A DNA stretch of 64,000 nt from the NCBI RefSeq assembly GCF_023343835.1, contig NC_064442.1, forward strand, positions 19,578,501 through 19,642,500, read 5' to 3'. Below the pieces are notes generated by a model. That model was given only the letters and a program-made list of their open reading frames with translations, did not search any database and had not been told where the DNA came from. Of the stretch, positions 43,768 through 55,249 are shown piece by piece. How positions within the stretch are numbered: position 1 is the first letter of the stretch; each line of letters begins with the position of its first letter. The position numbers were made by a program, and so were the translations under genes. Source of the DNA: Lagopus muta (taxonomy: Eukaryota > Chordata > Aves > Galliformes > Phasianidae).

Positions 43768-44085
43768 TCAGCAGATGAATCTGCTGGGCGGGCGAGGCAG
43801 ACACAGCCCAGAGCCCCCCAGACCAAGGGAGACCCCAGAAGAGATGGGAACGCCCGCGGAGCTGAGGGAGCTGCCAACAGCAGCTGACAGAGAGGATCCC
43901 ACGGCTGTGCTCTGAGGGAAGGAGGTGAGGATGGGGCCCGGCAGGGTCACCACCACAGGGGAGGCCTGGATGGCCACAGTTGAGTCAGCGCAGCGGGCGA
44001 CACATGGCTCATTGCAGCTGCTTGCCAGTGGGGTTGGGCCAGAGGCACCGCAGGGGGACGGGACGCAGGGTCTGCAGCACGACAT
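43768..44085 (-). CDS. Feather-type beta-keratin K4
   Basis: 105-residue corneous beta-protein with N25, A38, Q40 and a unique V85 in the Gly-rich segment ([10 protein letters not shown]). The head, beta core and Cys end are unchanged. The ATG lies at 44083-44085 with 21 nt of leader to the acceptor at 44106/44107. The intron runs 44107-44886, and exon 1 is at 44887 to about 44924. The coding sequence groups with K3, although the wider flank pairs exactly with K7 (coordinate sum 100139). Confidence 0.93.
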   Translation of the reverse strand: MSCCRPCVPSPCGASGPTPLASSCNEPCVARCADSTVAIQASPVVVTLPGPILTSFPQSTAVGSSLSAAVGSSLSSAGVPISSGVSLGLGGSGLCLPRPPSRFIC

Positions 44086-44886
44086 CTCTCTCTAAGGGAG
44101 GCAAAGCTGAAACACAGAGCAGGGAGGGAACACGGACCCAAAAATCAGTTAGTCTTTTCTTTTTCTGCTGCTCTCTCACCCTCACTCCTTGCTCCGCTCT
44201 CGTTCTGTTTTCAGTTCAATGCTCTGAAAGGGAGTGCAGACGATACTGCTAGCACAGATAATGGCTGTGCCATTGCACCTGTAGGTCTTATTGGAGAGTC
44301 TGGCAGCAAATCACTGATTTCCCTGGGATGCTTGTTGCACCAGGACTACCTGCTGTGTTTCATGGTGCAGTAGCACAGAAAATATTGCTGAGATTGGAAC
44401 AATGCAAGAAGTCTGAGACGAAGAGATGTCACAACAATCTCCACTTAGAAATGCACGCTGTCCTTCATTGCTCCTACCATCCTCATTGTGTTCTCCAAGT
44501 TACGCCGCACATGGTGTCTCACCCAGTTTTGGGGTAGTCAAGATAGTCAAGAGAGGAAAGACTGATCATACCCGTCTCAAAAAATGAAAATCTAGGCAAA
44601 GAAGATAGCACAGGATGCACTTGGCTATTTGGTCAGTGCCACCTGCTGCAGGCAATGACTCTGCAGGGCGTACATCCTTGCCTCTGACTCCCTGAATTGG
44701 ATTTGCCCTGAAAGATCCCACTTCTTCCCACCTCCACACATCCACCACTCTTCCTCAGGAAAAGCGTTCACAGTCCTGAAACATTTGCCATTGCCATACT
44801 GAGGCAGCCTACATCAGACCCAAACTGAGGAGCTAGCATGACAACAGTCAAGCCCACAGGCAGAGTCCGAGTGAAGGGAGGCTTAC

Positions 44887-44953
44887 CTCGTTTCTGCAGG
44901 AAAGTGAGGGAAGCAAAGGCGATGCTGAGCCTGCTGCAGCATGGGCTTTTATG
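44887..44953 (-). promoter_or_regulatory. K4 TATA box and non-coding exon 1
   Basis: Minus-strand CATAAAAG at 44946-44953. Exon 1 ends ACGAG at 44887, with the donor in the intron at 44886. Confidence 0.85.
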
Positions 44954-45460
44954 CCGTGTTCCTGAGGCACGTGTCGACCGAAACATTCCATGGTCATGAA
45001 GCATCAAAACAGGTAGCGGTTGGTGACTGCCAAGACCTTGCTAGTAATTATCTTGCTTCTTTCCTCTGAAATGTTTTGCTGCAGATTCATACTGCCTACC
45101 ATCAGAATAGTTCCTCTGTATTCCTGTGTCCCTAGGCCAATTACTCGAGTTGGAATTCTCCATTTAGCCTTCCAGGGGTTTCAATTGGATTTCCGTCACA
45201 GAAATGTCATTTGTAGCATTACTCTGTTCCTGGTGAGCGTGGCCACCAGTCACAGTGAACGTCAGGCATGAAGGACACCAGTGGTTAGCTCTTTCCTTTC
45301 AGTGCAAGCTCTCAGGCTAAATCTGTGAGATATGCTGTAGATGCTGGTGTAAGTTCCATCAACACATCTGGATGGCATGACTGCAGATGGGGAAAGGGGC
45401 CCAGATCAGCAGGGATGCGGCAGAGGCAGTGAAAACCACCGAGATACTGCTTGAACTCAA
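44954..45460 (-). repeat. 5' flank of K4
   Basis: Matches the flanks of K1, K7 and K8. It contains the conserved GAACTATTCTGATGGTAGGC and CTGACGTTCACTGTGACTGGTGGCCACGC blocks on the minus strand. Confidence 0.75.
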
Positions 45461-45529
45461 CATGCGCTTACGGAAACTGCGCTGGCTGTTACTTTGCTGA
45501 AGGAGTGAAGGGTACTTTGTGAAGAAGCA

Positions 45530-48500
45530 GGGGGGAACAACTTTAAACCAAAAGAGCGGAGATTGAAGTTTGATGTTAGAAAGACGTGTTTTACTCTGAG
45601 GGTGGCGAGGCGCTGGGACGGGTTGTGAAACAAGGGTGTGGAGGTAGTGAAAACAGAGAAGGGTAACTTGAAGAGTGCGTGAGGTGGACTGTGACTAGGA
45701 TGTCTGTAGCCATGCTTCGTGGTGGTCCGACAGACTGTCTGTACACCCATCATTGTTTTATCTCTTCCTAACGACGGTGGGCCATGTAGTCATATTCAGT
45801 GTGATGACGAGTAGAGGTGAGAGTCATGCTCTTCTCTTTTATGGGGCTCTTGAGAGGAATGTCCACAGCCATCTTCCTTGGTGACTTGAACATGTTGTCC
45901 ATGTTATTCCAAGCAGGAACAGATATCAGCCTGGGTAGTGGAAGAAGCTGTTGGCACTCACCAAATCTGGCTGTGGGAGTGAGATCAAAGTAATGCCGGC
46001 GTCCTTCCCTAAAACTGACCCATACTCAAATTAACCTGCTTTGCTCAGCGACGCATTAATCTCATTGACCACAGTCCTGCATGGCCTCCTTTTGAGGAGA
46101 GGCTCGGGGCTGGGAGTCCACTCCGCGCATTTCCAAGTTCAAAGTGACATAGCATCAGCCTCCCAGAGCACCCGCCTGTCATCATGAATGGGGAAGAGAT
46201 GGGAAAAACCCTGAACCGCAGGCACACATGAGTCACGCGGCTGTGGAAAGCAGTGGAAAAGGTGTCCTGGCCTCAGGCACGCCAGGAATAGCAGGCCTCC
46301 CAAGTGCCACTTTCCTCATCATAGACATTACTGAAGGGCTTTGAACCATTCCTGAAGCAAGTGGAATGTCTAGCGCTGCGTCCTTCGAAAGCGCTGCCTC
46401 TCTGTGACTAGTGCAGATCCTATGTCACTTGTCTTGGCTTGGAGAGGACTTTTGGATATGATCCACCCAACCCAGTGTCTGATGAAAGCTCACCCAGGTG
46501 AGCTTTCTCTGCTGGATCACCTGGGAACAACTGCTTGGCACTGCCCGGTCCAAGCCTGTGGGTGTCCCCTCTTCCTGACAACACTACTTGATGACTGCGG
46601 AGAAGTAAATGTGAGCCGGCGTCGGAAATGGGGAAGGAAGCCAAACTGGAGAAGCAAGGAAAGGTGATGATCATGTGGAGTGTGTTCAGTGTGCGTTCCC
46701 TGTGGGGATGATCAGAGGCCTGGTGCTCCAGCCCTGTGGGGATAGCGTGACATTGTGACGCAGAGTCTGAGAGACCAGGGTTTTCTTAGCTGCAAGGCAA
46801 AACCTTCTACCTGTGGGCATGAAAGAGCAGCCCTCCAGTGCCTAGAAAAGATGACAGAGTTGGCAGGAGGAGGTCATCTTGCCTTGCTTGTGTCCTGAAC
46901 AGCTGGCAGGCCACGGCAGCTACTCCAGGTACATCAGACCAGACAGAGGAAGTGTTTACAGCCCAAACGTAGAGCTCTTGTCATGCATCTTGGACGTTCA
47001 TGACAATCCTTCATAGGAGCAACCAAAGGAACTCTCAGCTAGTAAGGGCTCTGCACATGTCAGCATCTTGCTGTGGGACTCAAGGTACACATGTAATCTA
47101 CCCCTGAATCCCTTCCATGGACTCCAGAGCCCAGGGGAAATGAAAAGACAAAACTTGGCCCGCGTGGTTGTCACGTGGCCTGTTCACGGGAAAACAGAAT
47201 GCTTCCTTCTGTCCTGCTTTGGGCCCAGCAGGCTGGCAAGTGAGAGGTTTGCATCATGAAAGACTGGTGGAAGGCTGTGCCTGTCTTGAAGAGTCTGGAG
47301 AGTGAAGGAGGAATGGCAAGAGATGTACCCGAGTGCTGTGGAGAGGGACTGCGCTCCAGTGGCAGTGGGAAAGAGGCATGTGTGCAGCCCGTGCTGCAGA
47401 GGTGGGTCACAAACGGTACTGTTTCTGAGGACTGCAGCTTCATGGAGGGAGCCTGAGTGCAAGGCATCTCAGGAGGTCCATTGCTAGTCCAAGGAAGAGT
47501 TACAAGCATGGCTAGTCCAAAGTGAAGGAAACATTTTCTGTTAGAAATTACCAAAAGTTTGTGTGTATGCATGATCTTAGTAATCTACATCCTTCCCTTG
47601 ATTCCTGATTGAGACATTTACTCTAATTTTCCTGCTTTACTCTGCACATGCTTCTCACTGACCAGAGTCCTGCATGGCATCCTTTCTAGGAGGGGCTCAG
47701 GGCAGGGTGCCAAACATGGAAATTGTTTCTTGAAAGTCAGGATTGAAACAGCCCACCCCTTGCATTTCAAGTACAAAGTATCATAGCATCAGCCTCCCTG
47801 AGCACCTGTCTGTCATCACCATGTGGAAGAATTGGGAAAAACCCTGAACCGCAGGCACCCATGAGTCATGTAGGTGTGGAAAGGAGTGGAAAAGGTGTCC
47901 CGGCCTCAGGCAAGCAAGGAATAGGAGATCTTCTCTTGTCATTCCTCTCAAATTGTTCCTTTCCCCATCAGCAACATTTCCAAAGGGCATTGAACTTTTC
48001 CTGTAACAAGTGGTACTTCTAGAAAGTCCTGTGTTGCTTCCTTTGAAAGCATTCCCTTTGTTTGTTTGACTTATGCAGAGCCTGTGTGGCTTGTGTTTGC
48101 ATGGAAGAACTGTTTGGATATGATCTATTACAACCCAGTGTGCATAGAAATATCACCGGGGTGAGGTTTCTCTACTGGTAATCCAGAGCCCAAAGGAAAC
48201 GAAATGTCCAAAACTTGGCCTGCGTGGTTGTCACGTGGCCTGTTCACGGGAAAACAGAATGCTTCCTTCTGTCCTGCTTTGGGCCCAGCAGGCTGGCAAG
48301 TGAGAGGTTTGCATCATGAAAGACTGGTGGAAGGCTGTGCCTGTCTTGAAGAGTCTGGAGAGTGAAGGAGGAATGGCAAGAGATGTACCCGAGTGCTGTG
48401 GAGAGGGACTGCGCTCCAGTGGCAGTGGGAAAGAGGCATGTGTGCAGCCCATGCTGCAGAGGTGGGTCACAAACGGTACTGTTTCTGAGGACTGCAGCTT

Positions 48501-49445
48501 CATGGAGGGAGCCTGAGTGCGAGGCATCTCAGGAGGTCCATTGCTAGTCCAAGGAAGAGTTACAAGCATGGCTAGACCAAAGTGAGGGCACACTGCTCAG
48601 TGTGTGGCCTTGTTGAAACTGCAGGTTCATAATGCAGGCATGCAGAGTCCTCAACTTCTTTGGATACTTGCTTTGTGCTTTCCTTGTGAAATGCTTGTGG
48701 TCCTCAAGCAGCCCATCAAGTCTTGGTTCAGCGCCGTAATGCCCAGGGAGGAGATGACGGTGGAGCAGTTGGATCTGGACTGAAGGAGGCTGCATGTCAT
48801 GCAGAGCCCTCACGGGAGCAGGCTCAGGGCCAGAACTGCAGCCCTTGGAGAGAGAAGTTCATGGATGAGCATTTGACCCTGCAGGAGCTGCCACCCACGG
48901 GACACACATTCTGCTGTGTTCACTTCCTAAAGGAGAGCACCCTGTTGTATGGACACGTCCTGGAGAAGTTCTTGAACAATTGCAGCCTGAGCATTGCACT
49001 GTACACTAACCTTACCTCCACATTCCCCATTCCTCTGCAGCGCACTGTGGGATGATGAAGAAGAGGATGGGTGGGAGAAGACAGATGTTGTTTTATGTTT
49101 CCTTTCATCTCTGGATATGTTAGCCTGCTTTTAATAACAGGCAGCAGATTACATTAATCTGAGTCTGTTGTTCTCCTAACAGTCATCAGCGATGGATCTC
49201 CTTGTTCTTGTCTCAACCCTGGAGTCTGCTTTTAGTGTAGCTATACCGAGGGCTGCAGAAAGCACCAACTTGTGAACAGATGGTCCTCACTGTTAACGCT
49301 TAAAGGAGGACACCTGACAGCACTGAGTCCCCGCGGATCTTCCCTGAGGCCCTGGGGCTTTGCTGGCTGACCTGTTCCCAACCCTTGCACACAGAGAGGT
49401 GGAGGTTGTGCCGTCCTCTGTTCTCCTCCTCTGGGGAAGAAGTGC
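45530..49445. other. Non-coding right-arm sequence
   Basis: Mirror of 35941-38810 with an added tandem block. No supported gene. GTCATATTCAGTGTGATGACG at 45788-45808 is the empty version of the retrovirus insertion site at 61503. Confidence 0.65.
47120..48590. repeat. Tandem duplication (period 1060 bp)
   Basis: 47157-47520 and 48217-48580 are nearly identical (for example the TTGTCACGTGGCCTGTTCACGGG and GTACCCGAGTGCTGTGGAGAGGG blocks). 47666-47940 is a more diverged relative of 46075-46310. The left arm has one copy (36790-37180). Confidence 0.88.
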
Positions 49446-50460
49446 AAAATGACATGTGGTGGAGATGATGGAATCTGGCAACTATTTCATTCTGCCCAAT
49501 GTACTTACCGGTGTGCTGTAAAGAAGGAGGGGGCTCCTCAGTGCCTTCTTTCAGTCCCGGGTCTACCAGCCTGAGCAGTAAAGTTCCTGTGGAGAATGGG
49601 GCACCGGGGTGTATTGGGTGAAGCGTGTAAAGGAGAAGGGATACCTGGAGTGACTCTGTGGGGATAGTGAGGAGAGAGAGGATGAGTGGTAGCCCCTTGC
49701 TGGTACACGGTTTGTTCCCTGCAGTTGTGCCACTGAAGAGAGCAGAGCAGTAAAAGGTGATTGATGCACAAATGTTTTCCCTCTCCTGCAAATCCTACCC
49801 AGCTTATCCTATTTTTTGTTTGTCTCGTGTGTCTGGCTCATGTCTGCAGCCAGGGTGTGTGGATGGCACAGGGAAGCTGCCTGCAGATGGCAAATCATGC
49901 AGGTCTTACCAGAGCCAGCTCTTGCCTTGTTCTCCCAACAGGCTCTAGCAGCACAGCCTATCCCAAACCTTCCTGGGCCTGCTGCCAGCGCCTGAGGCTG
50001 GTCTCCACCCACGGCAGGTAAACCAGTGCTGTCCTGGGAGCCTTGGAAGCCCCACCTCCTACACAGCTGGGCTGGGCAGGCAGCCCTGCAGGATCAGGTC
50101 AGAGAGTTTTCTCTGGCTCCCTGCTTCTGCCTGCCCTTGCTGCTCCCTGTGAGCTGGAGGGTAGTGGCAATCATTCATTGTGGCTGGGGCTGTCCACTTC
50201 CATCTGCTCTGTCCTGATCACATTTGTCCCTTCCTTGCCCAGCAGCACTCCAAAAATGCTGTGGAGCAGCACTTGCAGCGCACCACTCAGCTCTGCCTGG
50301 GAAGACCAGTTGTTTGGGGGAGAGGGGCTTGTGCTAGCTAGGCTGACACACAGCGGGTGCACGCAAATGCCCACACAAGCATGGGCATGTGCAGGCAGCA
50401 TAGTTCTAAGCTGGATGGAGAGCAGCACCAGTTGGAGCATTCAGGGGAGCAGTAACAGGC
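49446..50460 (+). repeat. 1-kb repeat unit, right-arm copy
   Basis: Mirror of 34930-35940 and collinear with 20638-21655. The segment 49942-50018 sits between CCCAACAG and GTAAACC and could be read as an exon, but no product is recognised. Confidence 0.9.
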
Positions 50461-50943
50461 CTCGCGTAGCACAAACAAGAGCTCCAACCCATGAGGCATA
50501 TGGAGGTGAGCTTACCCAAAAAGCTTTAAAAGTGAATCCTGACCATAACAAGACATCAGAGAACTGTGATCACCTGGATACAGGCTTATGCTCCTTTGGT
50601 GTGAGACCTTGCTTTCTTTTTGCTGTCTCCTGGTATATTATGTCGCTGTGGAACGAGGTTGTGGATCTGCATGCAGTCGTGTCAGTAGCCAAGGAAAGTA
50701 GGCATAGGAAAGCAGGCATAGGAAAGAACTCTGAGACATGAGAGCAGTAGGCTTTCCTGATTGCCATCCAGGATTAATAGTTAGCCTCAAGACTGAATTC
50801 TCTTGAGTGCCATCAGAGGCAGCCATTGCATGCTGTGGGACCCATGAGAAGGTGTGTTGTGTCTTCCTGCCAGCTCAGCGTTCTGCTGAAGCCTCCTGTC
50901 CGTCCATTCTGTTGCTGAGAGGACATAGAGCAGGTGTGCAGCT

Positions 50944-51015
50944 GGTCCCATGGTGTAAAGGTGAGCACTCTGGACTCTGAATCCAGCGATCTGAGTTCAA
51001 ATCTCAGTGGGACCT
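50944..51015 (+). tRNA. tRNA-Gln (anticodon CUG), right arm
   Basis: Identical mirror of 34373-34444: perfect acceptor and T stems, anticodon loop CTCTGAA, and TTTT shortly downstream (CTACTTTTGGG). Judged functional by structure. Confidence 0.92.
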
Positions 51016-51850
51016 CTACTTTTGGGCTCCCAAACCATTGCCCACAGCTGACTTTCACCTAAGCCTGAAACTGAACTAATTAATGCATACCAGACATCCT
51101 TCTTGCCATCCTTCCTTCTCTGTGCTTTTAGCCATGCAGTGGCCTTCCCCTGACATGGTTCCTCCACACCTGCCTAGCTTAGTGAGCACAGGCCCCGACC
51201 CTTCTTTGTTGCCTTCTGATTGATGGCTGCTGCCTTGTGAGGGAAACCAGCAGAAGGTCACTGTATCCCACAGCAGCTGAGGTGCAGACCCTACAGTCCA
51301 ATCCTGCTCAAGGCATGGTCGAGAAGAGCAGGCTGTTCAGAGCCGTGTCTGGGGGCATGTTGCTTATTCCAGTGAGACAGACTCCTCAGCATCCCTGGAA
51401 AGCTCAATCCCATCTTTGTCCATCTTCACAGGACACGAGGAATACTGTGTGTGGTGTTCTGTGGATTCCCACTGATGGCATGGCTTTTTGTCCTCTCACA
51501 GGGGTGGCACTGAGAAGAGGCTGCCTCTCTTGTGCCTCTTCTTCCTGCCCAGCCTCCCTCTGCAGGTACTAAAGTCGAGGACGGGATGCCCCCTGAGCCT
51601 TCTGCCCTCCGCACAAACCATTCCCTGCTCTTCCTGCTTCTCCTGTTAGAACACATCACAGAAGCACAGAGTGGTTGAGGCTGGAAGGAGCCACAGCTGG
51701 ACGTGTTGTCTTTTTGTAGCTGGGGATGGACTCGCTGCCATGGGACAGGGCAGGTTCTCCCCCCTCTGTTTCCAGTGAGAAGAGGTAAGCTGAGGGCAGT
51801 GGGCACTGCTTTTCTAATCAGAGCAGGTGACCAATGGCGTTAGGAGGAAA
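51016..51850. other. Keratin-flank unit, right arm, non-coding
   Basis: Mirror of 33560-34372. It contains no supported gene, and is present in decayed form at 5930-6760. Confidence 0.65.
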
Positions 51851-51879
51851 CAAAATCACAATTCCAAGATCTGCAGCAC

Positions 51880-52198
51880 AAAGATTTTAATGGGAAGGAA
51901 AAAGCAAAGTGGCTCCGTACAGAGAGGAAGAAAAATGTTTTTAGTTTTCAGAGAGGTTGAGAGAACGATCCATCCATTCCTGGGATGCGTTCTCCAGATG
52001 GGACAATCCATCTCTTCCCAGCCCTCCACCAGTCCTCCCAGTGGACTACACAGACCAAGTAGCAAGGGGACTCAACAGCAAGGGGACAGCACTTGGTCCC
52101 AGCTGGAGAGCTGGAATGACTTTGTGCTTACCTCGTTCCTCAAGGAAAGTGAGGGAAGAGGGGGCGATGCAGAGCCTGCAGCAGCACGGGCTTTTATG
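51880..52198 (-). pseudogene. K5psi: beta-keratin gene lacking its coding exon
   Basis: Minus-strand mirror of K2. TATA box CATAAAAG at 52191-52198, exon 1 from about 52169 to 52132, donor at 52131/52130 and about 115 bp of intron are intact. At 52011 the intron joins directly to the 3' UTR (GATGGATTGTCCC), which runs to ATTAAA at 51886-51891. Compared with K2, about 945 bp (32431-33375) are gone: the rest of the intron, acceptor and all 105 codons. A GA shared at the junction suggests microhomology joining. A transcript could still be made but would encode no keratin. Confidence 0.92.
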
Positions 52199-52199
52199 C

Positions 52200-53560
52200 T
52201 GTGTTGCAGAGGCCCCACAGGGCAGAAACATTCCTGGCTCATGAAGCATTGAAGCATCTGGTGCTGGCTGATTGCAGGGACCTGCCAGGTAATTAAGACC
52301 ACTCTTCTTTCATCTGAAATGTTTAGCTCGAGAATCACACTGTCTGACATCAGATTAATTCATCTGTCCCCAGATGTCGTAAGACCAAACGAGCGGGAAG
52401 ACTCAGTCTCCTCTGGCAGGCAGGAGTTAGAGCCGTGATCAGATTTCCTATGCACATATACTGAAAGTTATGTATTCTATTTCTATGCATGTACACGTGT
52501 ATATACTGTGTGACCAAATAGATGCCCGCATCCTTTCCTGAGCATTTCCCACACTCAGATTGACCTGCTTTTCTCTACATGTTCATACCCCTGGCCCAAG
52601 GCCTAGGATGTTTTTCTTTTGTGGAGCGGCTTCGGACAGTGTTCCACATAGTGAAGTCTCTTTGTTGTGGGCCACAGATGCAACATCCCATTCCATGCAT
52701 TTCAAAGTACAAAGGCACATGGGATTAGCCTCCCAGAGCACCTGTCAGTCATTGTCATGTGGAAGAATTGGGGAAGACCCTGAAGTGCAGGCACACACAA
52801 GTCACGTAGCTGTGGAGTGCGGAGCTTCTGGACTCTTTTCTGCCACAGCACTGCTTTCTTCATCAAGGTCGTTTCTAAGGTTCTGTGTGCCATTCCTGAA
52901 ACAACGAGTGTTTTACACATTCTGGTCCTGCTGCCATTCAAAGCATTGCCTTTTCATGGCTGGTGCGGACCTAGAGTTACTCATGTTGTACTGGAAAGGG
53001 CCTTTGGAGATGATCTACTCCAATCCTCTGTGGGTTGCAGGCACACCTAGATGAGGTTTCTAGGTGGGACACATCACCCTTTGTAGATCTCCCCCACTAC
53101 ATGGAGTTTTCGTGTAAGTCCTGGCCCTAACTGCACTCCACTCCTTCAGTTTCCCCTAATGACTGGTTTACTTACTGGCCGCTTTTGTGAGGTAAGAGGC
53201 ATTTTTGGCCACCAAATTGGAACGCCTCCACCTGAGAAGGGGCTGATGTGTCGGACACCAGAAGTAACCTGGGGCTCTCTCTGATGACCTTCCCACACCT
53301 GCAGGAAAAGTTGCCAGCAGTGCTGCTGAGAAGCTCCTGAAGTAGCGGAGTAAGCACTGCAAATGGAGGGGAAGGAGACAGCAGAATTGAAGGAATGAAG
53401 CCTTCCTCCTTCCTACATCTGGGACTGGAAGGGAAAGACGTGCTGAGACAGATTTCCCCTCCTCCTTCCAATAAGTCCATCAAGAAGAGCTTTCTGGGCA
53501 CACGCATGCAAGTGATACGCAGAGCAGGTGGCACAGTATTTCTGGCCATGGTTGTAGCAG
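52200..53560. other. Non-coding right-arm sequence
   Basis: Mirror of 30885-32240. No gene supported. Confidence 0.6.
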
Positions 53561-53972
53561 TGTTCATGCAAAGAAGGATGAGGCAACCTCTTTTGTTGCA
53601 GTCTGCAGCATTTAGTCAGAGCAGTTGAGAAGAAGGGGATTGGGAGGCAAACCAGAAGCATTTCTCCAGTTGTGAGAGAAGATCAGGTTTGTGTTCTGCG
53701 GCCCGGGAGAAACTCGTGACGTCCAAGAAAGCCACGTGCAAGCACTTGCACCTGGGTTGAGAAACCCCCCACTACTAATACGAGCTGAGGGATGAAAGGA
53801 TGGAGAGCAGCCCTAACAAAAAGGACTTGGCCATACTGGTGTGTGGCAGCAGCTGGACGTGGGCCAGCAATGTACCCTTGCAGACCAGGAAGCCAACATC
53901 CTGGTCCAAGCAGTGAGGCCAGCAGAGAAAGAGGAGATCCTGGCACTCTGAATCCCTGCTCTCCCAACATCT
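53535..53972 (+). repeat. Inverted copy of 26.86-27.30 kb, including CR1
   Basis: 53535-53700 mirrors 27165-27305, and 53700-53945 mirrors the CR1 at 26860-27110. Everything between 27.30 and 30.88 kb of the left side, including tRNA-Gly, is absent at 53535. Confidence 0.82.
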
Positions 53973-54377
53973 CCTTTTATAACAGTCTCCGTATTGCAGA
54001 ACGATTGATTTTGGCAGTGTTCTCTGCGGGACTTCTTATTCTGATTTTGCCTGGGCATGGCTTTGTGGCCATGGGACAAGGAAGGTTCTCCCTCCTCTGT
54101 TTCCAGTGATAAGAGGAAAGCTCAGGATGGCTTCTGCTGCAGAGCAGATGCAGAAATGTTTCGGGAAGAAAACAAATCACAAGTCCCAAGGTATGCAGCA
54201 CAAAGTCTTTAATGAGAAGGAAAACAAAGCGTCTCTGTACAGAGAAGAAGAAAAATGTTTTCAGTCTAAGGGGAGCCCGAGAGAACGATCCATCCATTTC
54301 TGGGATGTGTTCTCCAGATGGGACGATCCATCAGCTTCAGCAGATGAAACTGTTGGGCGGGCGAGGCAGACACAGCC
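53973..54377 (-). pseudogene. K6psi: truncated beta-keratin 3' end
   Basis: Mirror of the K1 3' region. About 13 codons of the C-terminus remain (stop at 54337-54339), followed on the minus strand by the 3' UTR, ATTAAA at 54208-54213 and the downstream TATAAAAGG at 53973-53981. At 54377 the keratin sequence switches to unrelated flank (TCGTATACTTCATCACTG). Promoter, exon 1 and most of the coding region are absent. Confidence 0.92.
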
Positions 54378-54665
54378 TCGTATACTTCATCACTGAATTT
54401 TACCGAGACAGTTGGCCATGCACTTCTTGCTGGAAAAAGCATGAGGACATTCCCCAAGGAATGATGCTTCAGAGATGATAGGGAACATGTGACATGGCTA
54501 TAGACATTCCCAGTCAGCAATCTCATGAGAGAGAAGCATTTCACTCTCAGCTCCACTCTTCCTTGTTATATATCTGCCTTTGTTGACTTTTCCTTGGTAA
54601 AAAACAAATTAAAAAACAATGCTGTTTCTGTAAGTGCATACCGAGTACAGGCAATGCCATCGTAG
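54378..54665 (+). repeat. Flank block like 39175-39480
   Basis: TCGTATACTTCA.CACTGAATTT, CAAGG.AATG.TGCT...GAG, and GGGAACATGTG follow 39180-39480 in the same orientation, with lower identity than the main arms. Confidence 0.7.
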
Positions 54666-55182
54666 TCTTCACTCCTCCCTGCATCCCTGCAACAGCCCTG
54701 TTGATCTAGGCCCCTTTCCCCATCTGCAGTCATGCCATCCAGATGTGTCGATGGAACTTACACCAGCATCTACAGCACATCTCTGATGATGCCCAGGGAG
54801 AAACGTCTCACAGATTTAGCCTGAGAGCTTGGACTGAAAGGAAAGAGCTAACCACTGGTGTCCTTCATGCCTGACGTTCACTGTGACTGGTGGCCATGCT
54901 CACCAGGAACAGAGTAATGCTACAAATGACATTTCTGTGACGGAAATCCAATTGAAACCCCTGGAATGCTAAATGGAGAATTCCAACTCGAGTAATTGGC
55001 CATAGGACACAGGAATATAGATGAACTATTCTGATGGTAGGCAGTATGAATCTGCAGCAAAACATTTCAGAGGAAAGAAGCAAGATAATTACTAGCAAGG
55101 TCTTGGCAGTCACCAACCGCTACCTGTTTTGATGCTTCATGACCATGGAATGTTTCTGTCGTCACATGCCTCAGGAACACGG

Positions 55183-55249
55183 CATAAAAGCCCATGCTGC
55201 AGCAGGCTCAGCATCGCCTTTGCTTCCCTCACTTTCCTGCAGAAACGAG
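55183..55249 (+). promoter_or_regulatory. K7 TATA box and non-coding exon 1
   Basis: CATAAAAG at 55183-55190. Exon 1 ends GCAGAAACGAG, with donor GTAAGC at 55250. Confidence 0.85.

Larger units (their letters stand above)
38530..45460. repeat. Palindrome 2, left arm
   Basis: Reverse complement of 54670-61503. Paired coordinates sum to 100140 in the K4/K7 part, about 99800 outside the LTR at 41539-41877, and 100032 at the outer end. It contains K3 and K4 and is therefore itself part of a palindrome. Confidence 0.9.
43370..53560. repeat. Palindrome 1, right arm
   Basis: Inverted copy of 30880-41300 with four visible differences: loss of the K2-equivalent coding exon (junction near 52011), an extra tandem block of 1060 bp (47.1-48.2 kb), loss of the 38812-39415 equivalent with a short filler at about 45500-45525, and small substitutions. 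Confidence 0.92.
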
